This document shows positions 10,530-21,224 of a stretch of 64,000 bases of DNA, in pieces. This DNA comes from Brachionus plicatilis (taxonomy: Eukaryota; Rotifera; Eurotatoria; Ploima; Brachionidae). The notes under the pieces are model-generated. The model worked only from the letters and a program-made list of their open reading frames with translations, had not been told where the DNA came from and did not search any database. The stretch's first letter is position 1; each line of letters starts with the position of its first letter. The stretch covers positions 1-64,000 of the forward strand of contig QEOQ01000133.1 of assembly GCA_010279815.1 (NCBI GenBank), in the 5' to 3' direction. The position numbers and the translations under genes are program-made.

Positions 10530-10851
10530 NNNNNNNNNNNNNNNNNNNNNNNNNNNNNNNNNNNNNNNNNNNNNNNNNNNNNNNNNNNNNNNNNNNNNNN
10601 NNNNNNNNNNNNNNNNNNNNNNNNNNNNNNNNNNNNNNNNNNNNNNNNNNNNNNNNNNNNNNNNNNNNNNNNNNNNNNNNNNNNNNNNNNNNNNNNNNNN
10701 NNNNNNNNNNNNNNNNNNNNNNNNNNNNNNNNNNNNNNNNNNNNNNNNNNNNNNNNNNNNNNNNNNNNNNNNNNNNNNNNNNNNNNNNNNNNNNNNNNNN
10801 NNNNNNNNNNNNNNNNNNNNNNNNNNNNNNNNNNNNNNNNNNNNNNNNNNN
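10530..10851. other. Assembly gap (322 N)
   Basis: Unknown bases lie between the Ser-rich ORF and the 3' LTR. A polypurine tract, the start of the 3' LTR and possibly pol are hidden here. Confidence 0.99.
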
Positions 10852-10988
10852 TCTGGGGCCTTGCTGGATTTCTTTATATATATTTTGTTTTATTTTATTT
10901 TGATATAATAAAGAAGTAGAGAAGAAAACTTGTTTTTTTTTCTCTCCCTCTCTCTCTCTTTAATTAATTTAATAGCGCACGCTATTAA
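10852..10988 (+). repeat. 3' LTR (5' end lost in gap)
   Basis: It matches 7553-7690 almost base for base with about one indel, ends in gctattaa, and is followed by the duplicated agtat. Confidence 0.9.
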
Positions 10989-11459
10989 AGTATATTTAAT
11001 AAACCATCATGACCCTTATCGACGTCTGATACGGGAACCTAGGCTGTATCTCCAACTTTAACCTCCCCCAACTTGTGAACATGCTGTCGAGCCATTTCTT
11101 CATTTGTTTGCTTTAAATTTTGATTGCAAGTCGACTTTATTTGGGCAATTTTAATTGCATTAATTACAATTCTCCAAATTTTATTTAATTTTACGTATGT
11201 ACCGACTCAAATTCAGACTCTACCTCTAATTCATTAGCTTGACTTGATCCAGATCAAATTAATTAGAGTTCGATCTCAGACATCATTTCTAACTGTAAAA
11301 AAAAGGTATATAAAGCCAATACATACAGGTAAAAACATTTTTCGTATTTGCAAAAATTTTGAAACCAATGCCCGATTCTTTAATTGTTATCTGTTATCCG
11401 CAATCTCAAAATTTCTTTAATATCGGCATTTCTCCTGACCCCAGAGATTGTTGATGGCG

Positions 11460-12110
11460 GGGCTTGCCGTGGACAATTATCATTACAAGTCCATATTTTT
11501 TTTAATTACTCAATCAATTACGCAACAAATTCTCTGCTGCAAAATGTATGGTAATGTAATGTATGGCCCGAAAAAAGCAAAAATTTCAATTAATCTTAAA
11601 GTTACTTCACGTGCACATTTTGAAGTTAACGGGTTTAAATGGGAAAATTTGTTGTGATGGTCTTGATAGTGCATGGACCATTTATAAACACCATCGGGCA
11701 TAGATTGGAAGTCAACCATATCAAGTAGACTACAGTGCATAAAGAAATCGGAAACGATAGGTTTTTCAACAACTTTTTTAGAACTAGCTTTAAATCGCTT
11801 CATTTTGCAACCATGGCATAATTTGTTGTAAATTGAAATGAACTTTTGGTTGATGTTTTCATCCTTATTATAGCAGGCTTAAACCATTTCGTTGACTCAA
11901 CCGTGACCGATCCTTAAATGAACAGTATGAATTTCATCAGGAATCTCTTCATAAGGGATAACAATAATTTTTTTGTTATCGTCTTTACCTTACTTATCAA
12001 CCAAGTCACACCACTTTTTTCAAACAGTTGATATTTTTTAGAAGATAATACTCACTTTGGTTTTTGGTGTTCGGATTAGACTTTGTCTGGAGTAAAGCCT
12101 TTATTTTTTG
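11460..12110 (-). pseudogene. Integrase relic of the GIN1/KRBA2/SCAND3 type
   Basis: On the minus strand, 12000-11860 reads PYEEIPDEIHTVHLRIGHG, a stop, then CKMKRFKASSKKVVEKPIVS. It continues as MVDFQSMPDGVYKWSMHYQD, HNKFSHLNPLTSKCAREVT and FAFFG. A frameshift later, SREFVA and LIE appear. Known: integrases related to KRBA2/SCAND3 and their Ginger/gypsy sources share HL..GHGG, D.QSMPDG..KWI..YQDH..KF..LRPL.SKRA.EVA and SDNG.EF. Several stops and at least one frameshift mark it as dead. The match is by memory, but the motif chain is long. Confidence 0.7.
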
Positions 12111-12563
12111 TTCTATATTTTGCCTCGTTTATTTTAGCTAAAATATTTATTGTTTATTTGATTTAATTAGAATAAATTGTTTGACTATTTAGTAACGGCA
12201 TTAATAGCTAAACTTCATATTTTGTCACGTAAGGACTTACTAAAGGTTATCTTTTCAATTAATCTTCACAAATTTAGTACAGATATTTGACAGAGTCTTA
12301 TACAGATTGTTTATTATTAGACTCAAAGCTAATTGTTTTTAATAGATAAATAATTGACTGGATGATGGAATTTCTTTCTAAAAGATAATAAAGAGTTGTT
12401 TTTGTTTGATTGATGTCTAAATGGTTGTAAGTAAACAATGTAGTCCCACAAGGGTCGGTCTTAGGAACTATTCTTTTTTTGATATTTACTATTTCTAAAG
12501 AAGACAGTCTGATATCAAAAGGCCATCATTTTTGCAATGTTCCTTCATTTTCCCTGTAACATA
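12111..12563. other. Non-coding stretch
   Basis: Nothing supportable was seen. Around 12440-12490 a minus/plus RT-like word (gtagtcccacaagggtcggtc, compare VPQGSV) hints at further LINE debris but is too short to call. Confidence 0.35.
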
Positions 12564-12736
12564 AGATGATTTTTAAAATAACAAAAAACTTTATGCAATT
12601 AAAAATGATTCGAAAAGTATAAAAATAAAATTTTTTTTAATTTTATATTTTTTTATACAAAAGATTTATTGTTTCATTTTTTAAATCATTTTTAATTGCA
12701 TAAAGTTTTTTGTTATTTTTAAAATAATCTTTTGCA
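12564..12736. repeat. Foldback element or long hairpin
   Basis: About 47 bp on the left (agatgatttttaaaataaca...) is repeated as its reverse complement on the right (...tgttatttttaaaataatct) around a loop of about 75 bp. This is a palindromic MITE-like structure with no coding capacity. Confidence 0.7.
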
Positions 12737-12829
12737 AAAAAAATATGGGAACTTCCCTAATTTTTGTTTTACTAAAAAAATATAAAAGAAAATTACATAT
12801 TATTCTTTAAGCATCTTCAACCATGATGT

Positions 12830-13000
12830 TTAATAGCGTGGCCGCCATTAAATAAAAATATAAATCAAAAGAGCGTTGGCTTCAACTCTTTTATTCAAAA
12901 ATTCAATCTTAAAACATAAAAACTTCGTCTTTAATCAATAAAACAAAATATATATAGTGGCTGGGTCGGAGCTAGGGGCTAGAACACTTGGGGTATAACA
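12830..13000 (-). repeat. 3' LTR of a minus-strand LTR element related to 7523-10988
   Basis: On the minus strand the LTR starts tgttataccccaag and contains tatatatattttgttttatt, as in the 7523 element. It ends with a GC-rich palindrome (ggcggccacgctattaa) like the tagcgcacgctattaa end of that family. It is 171 bp against 168 bp. A purine tract (ggaggaggaagaca) lies immediately upstream on the same strand, as expected for a polypurine tract before a 3' LTR. Confidence 0.75.
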
Positions 13001-13268
13001 TGTCTTCCTCCTCCATAAAAGACATCTCCTGGTGTCTGAGAGATTTACCCTTTTTCAAAGACCCTAACCCAATACTCAAAAACAAAACCACAACAAAAAA
13101 AATACAAAAAATAAATGAAAAGCGTGGCTTCTCCTTTTTCTGTTTAAGATTTGACCACTCGTAATCGCCTAATTCCACCACGCTCGTGCCCCCTTTTTTC
13201 AGTAGAAACTCTTTTAGGTCTGTTTTCTCGATTCTGTTGTCGACCACATAATCGATTCGGGGTTCCAT
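12972..13268 (-). CDS. Small single-pass membrane protein at the env position of an LTR element
   Basis: The 98-residue ORF has a polar N-terminus (MEPRIDYVVDNRIEKTDLKE), one clear membrane helix (FIFCIFFVVVLFLSIGLG, about residues 53-71) and a short basic/acidic tail. The tail is encoded partly by the polypurine tract and the first 29 bp of the 3' LTR. It follows the end of Pol (13530) on the same strand and precedes the 3' LTR, the position of env in retroviruses. There is no signal peptide or Cys pattern, so calling it an envelope protein would be unjustified. I do not recognise it. The minus-strand frame is open and the region has higher G+C than the flanks. Confidence 0.55.
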   Translation of the reverse strand: MEPRIDYVVDNRIEKTDLKEFLLKKGGTSVVELGDYEWSNLKQKKEKPRFSFIFCIFFVVVLFLSIGLGSLKKGKSLRHQEMSFMEEEDMLYPKCSSP

Positions 13269-13529
13269 TGGTACTTTGTACTATTGCCAATTTTTCATCA
13301 AAAAAATTGAGAACCGCTCGGCCGTTAAAAAATGAAAAAGAAAGAAAAAAAAATTATTATATTTTTCAAATAAACATTAAAAATTTTGGTTATAACACTA
13401 AGTAACAAAAACAAAAAAACTCGTGTTTTAGACAAAAAAGATTACATTGCATAGAACTGCAGCAAGCAAAAAAAATAATAACACTAAGACAACTTAAATT
13501 TTGATTAGCACCTTTTTTTTACAATTTTA

Positions 13530-13688
13530 TTAATGACCATATCGGTCAGGTGGTTTTCGCGTACGGATAGGTCTTTTAGGAGGGCTAGGGGTCGTGGTGG
13601 TATTGCGAACTTGGTTTTGCAGGTAGGAATTAGGCTGGAAAATAGACTCCTTTCCTTTATTTTCTACCATTTCGTTTTCGAATGCTTT
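13530..13688 (-). pseudogene. C-terminal tail of an LTR-element Pol
   Basis: The minus-strand frame ends TTTTPSPPKRPIRTRKPPDRYGH, stop. Known: retroelement integrases often end with a basic RxSxRxxxPPxRYG-type tail. Upstream (above 13688) the frame is closed, so only the last 52 codons survive and the rest of the element has been lost. Confidence 0.55.
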
Positions 13689-13689
13689 T

Positions 13690-15126
13690 CACTTATCGCG
13701 ATTTTCACTTATCAATTTTCACAACTTATCTAGAATTTATCTTTATATTTTTATAAATCATTTATCATATGTTATAAACCTTTTTAACCAATTTAATTCA
13801 CAACTTATCTTTATTTAGATTCTTTATGATTAATGACATTTTTAAGTTACAACTACTGAATATAAATAGAAGTTGTAATTCTAAAAAGGAGAGCTTTTTA
13901 ACTTTGTATTTTTCCTATTTACCTTAAATTAATAATAAACGTTTATTCATTACGATTTTGCTCTTTATCTTTTCTTTATCTCCTCTGAAGTTAATAGAGG
14001 GTATTCAGGCCAAATTCTCCAGACTAACAAATTTGCTTTTTTTTCTCAAAAATTTCAAATGCGCAATTATATTGCATTGCATATTTGCAATTTTTAAATT
14101 GAAATTTGAAAAGTTTAAAAGTAAAAAAACTGTGTCAATTGCAATGTAATGAAATTGCGCATTTGAAAATTTTTAGCAAATTGGGCAAACTGAAAATTGA
14201 AAAAAAATTTTACTTTTCCTAAAAAATAGATTCAAATATTATTCCTTTTTAAATATTGACTTATCCAAGATATCTAAAAAGGTTTATTCATCAAACAAAG
14301 ATATATATCATATTCTCGGCAAATTAATCCATAATTTTGACAAAAAATATTATTGAAAAAGAAAAAATATTCAATTAATTAATTAATTTTTTTTAGCAAA
14401 TTTTGCTTAAACCCTATTCTTTTTAATAAAAACTTCAATTGAACATTATTCTTTTTTTAAAAACACAAATGTGAAAATAACCTTTTTTATGAAACCAATA
14501 ATTGAATTTAAAAAATTGAGTTGATAAAAAAAAGAATTTAAAAAATAATGGGATATTTTTTAATTGACTCGTTTTTTTTTACTCATGTAAAAACTACACC
14601 CCCAGTTAAAGCTTGGTACAGAAATACAAATAAAAGAGCAAATTGACAATTGATCAAAAAATTTATTTTGTCAATAATTGATTGTTTGCTTATTTAATAA
14701 AAAATTTACTTTTAAAGTAAATAAAATTTTTCAAAATTTTTTTCTCATAAAGCTTTTTTGATATTTATTTAATTTTTTTAAGCTTAGTAATAAATAAATT
14801 AGTGCTTAAAATTTTTTGTTTCATTGAACCATTAGAAGTAAGCTTTATTTTACAGATCGTAAAAATTCTATGAAATTATCCAAAACATTATCCAGTAGAA
14901 ACCGGTCGATATTATCTGAGAAAAAGATCATTAATATTTAAAAATATTTGATTATTAAAACAGCAAATAGATGTTTGCTTGCTTATTTAACAAAAAATTT
15001 ACTTTTTACGTAGTTAAAATTTTGCAAATTTTTTCTAATAAAAGCCTTTTTCAATTCTTATAAGAAATTTTGAATTTTAAAATCATTTACAAAAATTTGT
15101 GAAATTTATTTGTCAATTCTAGCTTA
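13690..15126. other. Non-coding region with MITE relics
   Basis: At about 14000-14210 there is a longer relative of the 53517-53687 MITE, sharing atgaaattgcgcatttgaaa and caaatgcgcaatt in inverted order. The remainder is homopolymer-rich DNA with no supportable gene. Confidence 0.5.
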
Positions 15127-15246
15127 TAGTGTTGGTGACCGGTTGTCCGTCTGAAGGACCGGTCTTTTTTCGCTAGAAAGACGGTTAAGACCGTCTAGAC
15201 GGACAGTCTTCTATACGGACGGTCCAAAGACAGACGGCCCTCCAAT
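15127..15246. mobile_element. GC-rich inverted-repeat cluster, probable hAT-like terminus
   Basis: An island of roughly half G+C in very AT-rich DNA. It starts tagtgttgg, the same nine bases as the hAT-like elements at 22709 and 29294. It continues with repeated and inverted words: gaccggt, gtccgtct, agacgg, gacggac and the palindrome agacggttaagaccgtct. No partner end or target duplication was found. Confidence 0.5.
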
Positions 15247-16559
15247 AGACAAATAGCTATTTAATAGAATGCCTAATTCTCGATAAGTATATGAAAATGT
15301 ACAACAATTGAAGTAAATAATTTTTTTGTTTTTTTTTTTTTTAATTTAAAGGAGCTTTAGAAATAGCATATTTCTAATCTATTTGACCTGGTATTACAAT
15401 CCAAAATACTCAAATGATCAGATAAAAAAATAAATTGTCAACTTACGACTCTTTCAGGTGAAAAATATTCCTACGATCCCACACCTGATAGCCAGTTAAT
15501 GAAAAAAGACGTTCTGGCGGTTAACTAGGCCGCAGCTCCTCCATAAGCCAAAAAAAATTCATATAAGATCGAGTATTTAGCACTATTTTTCAAAAAATCA
15601 ATTCAAATGATAGAGATTTTCCCTCAAAATCTAAAAGTCATAAAGTAATAAAAGTTATGTTAGATTTGAAAAAATTTTTTGTTCCAATTTGATTAAAATG
15701 GAAGTAAATTTTTCTTAAAAAAATTATTAAATCAAAAATGAAAAAATAAGCTCTTAAATGATACCATTTTTGTTGCATTTTTTCTGATTTTGTAACTTAC
15801 AAAAGAGGGCACAATTTCAATGTAAAACCGGTTAGGTTCCTTTCTCTTAAAAAGTTTTTTTTTTCTTAAATATTCAAGAATATCTGTTCAGTAATACTTT
15901 TAAAATTTTCTTTCCGAAATTTCGATAAAAACAAATTATGCATCAAAGATATTTCAATTATTTTTTTGAATTTTATCTCATATTATTTTTTCTAATTAAA
16001 CCGCTTCCTTTTTGGGTTATTTTTGCTTAAAGTATCATTGAAAAAAGGAAAATAGTATATAAATCAGAGTAGATAATAAGTCACAAGTTTTAATGACTTG
16101 GACTTTTTTTTGGGACTTTTAAACAATAAATTCTGAAATTAATTTTGCTATTTGTTAAACAAACATAGCCAAAATGTAATTCATAATCTTTAATGGAATA
16201 TCATTCTTAATAGAATATCATCGATAATTTTAAAAATAAATAATAAACAGTGTAATATTGAATATTAAAGTTCAAAAGTTGGGTAATTAAAAAATGAACA
16301 CATAATTTATCTGTAAAGATTGACATTTCATGCAGAAATATCTTTACAAAAGATCAAAATTTGGTTCGGATTAGAGAGGTAAAAAAGTTCGAGATATAGA
16401 ATCAAATATCAATGTAAAATACAGGAAACAGCTTTATTTTCACTAAATTTGATACGATAAGCGAGATTTCCGAAATAAAAAGGATCGGATTAAAGAGTTT
16501 TGACTGTATCTTATCTATTTTGTTTGCAATTGTCTGGAATTTCATTATGTTGTACTAAA
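15247..16559. other. Non-coding stretch
   Basis: No gene, RNA or clear repeat was recognised. Confidence 0.4.
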
Positions 16560-17640
16560 AATTTGGCGTTAATTTAATACTTTTTAATTCAGATCTTAGC
16601 CCTTTCTGATCATCAGCTGGTTTCAGGGTTGTTAATAATTGATTTTTAAATTTTTACCACGTAACTGATTCTTCTCCTTTTTGCATGTTTCTGAGCATTT
16701 GAAAGTGTTTCCTCTTAGGAGATTTGTACCGCAATCTATTAGCTTACTTCTTATAATTCCTTGGGTCCTAGCCTTAGTTTATTCTAGGTATATCTTTTCA
16801 TTTACTCTATCTCTATCGTTTCCATTTAGTTTTGGTATATAGTCGACTTAAAAATTTATGATTCGTGTTTCCCTTAACCCTACCTTTTCTTGTAGTGCAT
16901 CCTCATGTATTAAAGTTTTCGATGAAGTGGCTATATCTTGAAGGGAGCTTTTTGCTACTTCATCACTTTGTTTTGATTGATTTTTATTCCTAAAACTATC
17001 TTCTTCTATTTTCATCTTTTTGATACTGGCTCAGCTCTTTTAAAAAGTAGCTCAATAAGCAACTTCTAAGGTTTTCCTGAATTTTGAACATTTTGAAGCC
17101 ATTCCATTTGTTCGGCTTCTGTACAGCTTACCAATTCGCTGTCGTAATCTAATTTCTAGAATTCTTCTCAAAAGTCCCATTTTGTGTCTTTATTAAGTGT
17201 ACCAGATCTTGTATACTAAGTTTTTCAAGGCAGCCCCTTAAATATTTTTTATAGAAGAGAACTAATGAGAACTCTTTGAGAAAACATGATATAAATTGAG
17301 ATTTTGATGAGATACTGTTAAGTTTGAACTGAGATTTCAATATATTTGGTTTATTTTATTTTCATGAATTTATAAAATGTAAATAAAGACAAATTTGTTT
17401 ATAAATTTTATTGAAAAAAAAAGTTCAAGTAAAAAGAAATTGATTTAGAAAATAAATTGAACCAAAAAATGTAAGATTTTTTTAATTGTTCATCTTTGTG
17501 TCCTGACATTTTCGTTTTACTCTTGATTTTATCCATTTATAAGTTTCATCTTGGTTGCTCCCCGGAATTTTGTATTTTGTTGGTATTTTGTTGGTATTTT
17601 GTGGGTATTTTGTTAAAAAACGCATCTAGACAAAATAAAA
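16560..17640 (-). pseudogene. Unidentified decayed coding relic
   Basis: The minus strand has several protein-like runs broken by stops: IPGSNQDETYKWIKSRVK (about 17580-17500), an open 63-codon frame at 17340-17149, DYDSELVSCTEAEQMEWL (about 17140-17080), and RSKLIDCGTNLLRGNTFKCS (about 16770-16700). Composition here is less AT-rich than in the neighbours. The pieces could be one old transposon gene, but I recognise no family. Confidence 0.3.
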
Positions 17641-18996
17641 ATTTAAAAATGACCTAATTAAAATTTTTCTTTAAATTTACCTCGTAATAACTCCATTTTT
17701 CCAATGTCAAGTGCATTTCTTTTTGATCTCGAATTACCCTCAAAAATGATTAAAAAATTAATATCTTAGTATATCTTAATATACTCAATTTAAAACAAAA
17801 ATGTATTTATATAAAATCCCTTTTAAAAAGATTTAATTTTTGAAACAATTTGTAATAATGTGTTATATTTTTAATCAGTAAATTGAACTTTAAAAAAAAA
17901 GGATTAATTGTTTTGATATTGTATATTTAAAATTTAAAATCAGTAAATTTTGTTCCATTTAATTCTGTTTTACCAAAATCATGTGGTTTATTTTATGAAT
18001 TTGTTGAAAAGTACTTTTCACATTTTTACGATATTATCAATGTAAAAAATTTTAAAAAAGAATTTGTTGTTATAAATCGTTCACAAATCAAGTATAAATT
18101 CATTTGTATAGATGATCAAAACTTTATTTATTTGACTAAACTTGTTTATGATTTTGAGCACGATTGAATCTAATAAATCTTTATAATATTATCTTATGTA
18201 TTCAACTTAATTGATTTTAATATGGTTGTTAAAACAATTTAAAATAAAAAATATTATTTTATGTAAAAAATTTAAATAAAATGCTCAAGTTGTTAAGGGA
18301 TTTAATATTTTTTTTAAATGAAAACTTTTTATCTTGATATTAATAATAATTAAAAACTTAATTTCTAATATGATCATTTTTCTAAAATAATTAGTTTCTG
18401 TTTTAAATATGTTCAATTCTCATTTTTTCTCATGAGTTCTAAACCCATTAATTTACGAGTTGAAATATATTAAATTCTCATTAGTTTCTCACTGAGATTC
18501 TCATTTGATTCTCTTGAAAATATTTATATGAGATTCTCATATTTACAAAACAATTTCTGATTGAGAACTGGTTATTTTTATTAGATCTCATGAGAAAATT
18601 ATCTCATTAGATCTCCTCAGATTCTCAAATGAGATTCTGACAGGTTAGTCTTTTGAAATAGGTACCATAAAACATATCATCTTTTTATCGCTGCTACCAG
18701 TTGGAACCGATTTATAATAAACAATGTTCAATCCTTTAAAAGTATTATTTAAGTTATTGAACGTTCTAAAGTTCTAAAAATGGAATTCTTGTTTATACCT
18801 ATATGGTCGTGTCAAGAACACTAGCTTATAATTAGATCAAAAAGTGAGCTTAATGCGTAATGTATATGTCAGCATTTCGAAACGTCTAACTTGTGAGAAA
18901 CGTAACAAGTATAATTCTTACTTATCTTTGTGCATCAGATGTAAGGCTGATGAATTAGTGATTATTCAGGGTAGCACATTTTTTTAATGATTTTTT
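17641..18996. other. Non-coding region with a GAGATTCTCAT palindrome cluster
   Basis: At about 18410-18645 the words tgagattctca, atgagaaa and gagaatc recur many times in both orientations, suggesting subterminal repeats of a foldback transposon. The rest shows nothing supportable. Confidence 0.45.
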
Positions 18997-19541
18997 GGCA
19001 AATTGAAGTTTGAGATCAAGATCAATAGATCAAAATATAAATTGTATTATTTTTTTTAATAAAAGAGAAAAAATAATTTTTTTCATAAGCAATCACTTGA
19101 CATGTCATTTTAAGTTTATTTTTTTATTTAAAATATTAATATGTCCCTTTTTATTGAACTTTATTAGGTTTAAATATTTTAATTGATTTTAATGAAAACT
19201 TACTTTTAAAGACAAAAAAATTAACTGTTTTAAAGTTTAAAATTTATTAAAGTAGAAAAATAAAATTATTTCAGTTTGAATGAATGGATTTAAAAGTTAT
19301 AAATTTGAATTTGTGAATTAACTTAACCTGAATTATTTAAATTATTGACTGTTTTTGTCAAATAAATTAGAGATCAATCATTTTGATGTTTATTTGATAA
19401 TGAACCATTATTAGACATAACATGTCTAGTAATGTTTCGTATTTATTTCTTAAAAATTATTAAAATCATTAGATTAATTAAGTTTTAAAATTTTAAATGG
19501 TCGTTTTGATCTTAAAATTTGATCTGAAACTTCAATATGTC
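18997..19541. mobile_element. MITE, GGCAAATTGAAGTTTGAGATC family, copy 2
   Basis: This is a near-identical copy of 4514-5059 in the same orientation, starting ggcaaattgaagtttgagat and ending with the inverted gatctgaaacttcaatatgt. It has no ORF. Confidence 0.75.
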
Positions 19542-19960
19542 GATTTTTTCAATTATTTTATAAAAAACCTTTAAACCTGAAAATATTCAATCCAAAAAAT
19601 CTGTGTGAATTCCAAAAATTGTTTTTTATTTAAAAGTTTGAAAATTAAACTCAATTCATTTCAGATATTTTTTAAAGAATTAAACTTTAAAATTAGACGC
19701 ATTTATTTGACAATATTTTCAGACTTCCGCAGTAGGTGAACAACAGTTGTATCACATTGTTTCATCTGCAGAATAAATTTTGACTATTAGAAAAAATTTA
19801 AAAAATTTTTACTTTTTGTATTTTAAGATTTGTATGAAATTTCACAAATTATTTCTCTCAATTTGTCCTTCCTTTATAAAATCGCGTTTTAAATTTTTGC
19901 CTACTCATTTCATAAGTCTTTTAAAAATAAAAATATTTAAAATTTATTTTCTAATTTTCT

Positions 19961-19966
19961 TTCAGA
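19961..19966 (+). promoter_or_regulatory. Strong 3' splice acceptor 53 bp upstream of the apple-WD40 start
   Basis: The text ctaattttctttcag then acattt is a good pyrimidine-rich acceptor with no ATG before 20019. It would serve a 5'-UTR intron or spliced-leader addition. No leader donor was seen in the window. Confidence 0.4.
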
Positions 19967-20018
19967 CATTTAGATTAAAATCAAATTTATAAAAGAAAAA
20001 TTTAAAGTCAAAGAGTTA

Positions 20019-21224
20019 ATGAGTAAAATGGAAAAAATATTTGGATCGTTTTTACTATATTTTTTAATAAAAATAATGGTTTCTAATTGTAGACAGTTAG
20101 ATGGCTATTTTAAAAAAATTAGTGCAATAAATACGAATGAAAAAGTTGAAAAAAACGTTTTTAAATGTGCATTAGAATGTCTGAAAGTAGAAGATTGTAA
20201 GATGGCGGTTATCACAGAAATCAATTGTTCGATTCGAAATGAATCTGTTTCAATAAACTTAACTGATATAAATTTTGTATTAATAAAAAAAACGGAAAAA
20301 TCATTAAAATTAGAATTTAATTTAACAAGTAAATTGAAAAACAGATCATATCTTTATTTTAAATGTTTTATTTTAGTTAAAATGTCTCTAAATGATCACC
20401 AATCTGATGTTTTTTCGCTAGCAGTTCTTCAAAATGGCGATTTAGTAAGTGGATCATGGGACCAAAATATTAAAATTTGGAATTTAGAAAATGGGAACGT
20501 AAAAAAAACTTCGAGTAATCATACAGGTGGAGTTTTTTCGCTAGCAGTTTTTCAAAATGGTGATTTAGCCAGTGGTTCATCAGACAAAACAATCAAAATT
20601 TGGAATTTAGAAAATGGAAGCGTTAAAATAACTCTGAGTAATCATACAGATACGATTAATTCACTAGCAGTTCTACAAAATGGTGATTTAGCTAGTGGTT
20701 CATCAGACCATACAATCAAAATTTGGAATTTAGAAAATGGAAGCGTTAAAATGACTCTGAATAATCATACGAGTGGTGTTAATTCACTAGCAGTTCTTCA
20801 AAATGGTGATTTAGCCAGTGGTTCTTCAGACCATACAATCAAAATTTGGAATTCAGAGAATGGAAGTGTTAAAATGACTCTGAATAATCATACTAGTGGT
20901 GTTAATTCACTAGCAGTTCTTCAAAATGGCGATTTAGCAAGTGGATCATCGGACAATACAATTAAAATTTGGAATTTAGAAAATGGAAGCGTTAGAATGA
21001 CCCTAAATAGTCATAAGAGTTGGGTTCGGGCGGTCGTAGTTCTTCATAATGGAGATTTAGCAAGTGGATTATGGGACAAAACAATTGAAATTTGGAATTT
21101 AGAAGATGGAAGCGTGAAAATGACTCTGAATAATCACACAAAAGGGATATATACGCTAGTGGTTCTTCACAACGGCGATTTAGCAAGTGGATCTTGGGAT
21201 TCGACAATTAAAATTTGGAATTAA
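20019..21224 (+). CDS. Secreted apple/PAN-like domain protein with seven WD40 repeats
   Basis: The protein has 401 residues in one exon. Residues 1-24 form a signal peptide (basic start, GSFLLYFLIKIMVSNC). Residues about 25-120 are Cys-containing (FKCALECLKVEDCKM) and resemble a PAN/apple module. From about residue 122 come seven WD40 repeats of exactly 41 residues, each with the pattern SLAVLQNGDLASGS-D-TIKIWN, enough for a closed seven-bladed propeller. The last repeat ends at the stop. Middle repeats are nearly identical at the DNA level (about 123-bp period), implying recent repeat turnover. WD40 proteins are normally cytosolic or nuclear, so an exported propeller is unusual. There is no membrane segment, so it is probably secreted. 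The ligand is unknown. Confidence 0.85.
   Translation: MSKMEKIFGSFLLYFLIKIMVSNCRQLDGYFKKISAINTNEKVEKNVFKCALECLKVEDCKMAVITEINCSIRNESVSINLTDINFVLIKKTEKSLKLEFNLTSKLKNRSYLYFKCFILVKMSLNDHQSDVFSLAVLQNGDLVSGSWDQNIKIWNLENGNVKKTSSNHTGGVFSLAVFQNGDLASGSSDKTIKIWNLENGSVKITLSNHTDTINSLAVLQNGDLASGSSDHTIKIWNLENGSVKMTLNNHTSGVNSLAVLQNGDLASGSSDHTIKIWNSENGSVKMTLNNHTSGVNSLAVLQNGDLASGSSDNTIKIWNLENGSVRMTLNSHKSWVRAVVVLHNGDLASGLWDKTIEIWNLEDGSVKMTLNNHTKGIYTLVVLHNGDLASGSWDSTIKIWN

Larger units (their letters stand above)
7518..10993 (+). mobile_element. LTR retrotransposon encoding Gag and protease, assembly gap inside
   Basis: The element is bounded by the 5-bp duplication agtat (7518-7522 and 10989-10993). The left LTR is 7523-7690 and the right LTR survives from 10852 to 10988. 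The LTRs are nearly identical over the shared 137 bp, so insertion was recent. G+C is visibly higher than in the flanks. Coding order is Gag, retropepsin, then a Ser-rich region running into the gap. No reverse transcriptase or integrase is visible, and either could lie in the gap, whose 322 Ns may not reflect its true length. A minus-strand relative lies at 12830-13688. Confidence 0.9.

Noticed and set aside
12972..13268. Calling the small membrane ORF an envelope glycoprotein
   Set aside because: It has no signal peptide, no Cys pattern, no fusion peptide and is only 98 residues; only position and the single helix resemble env.
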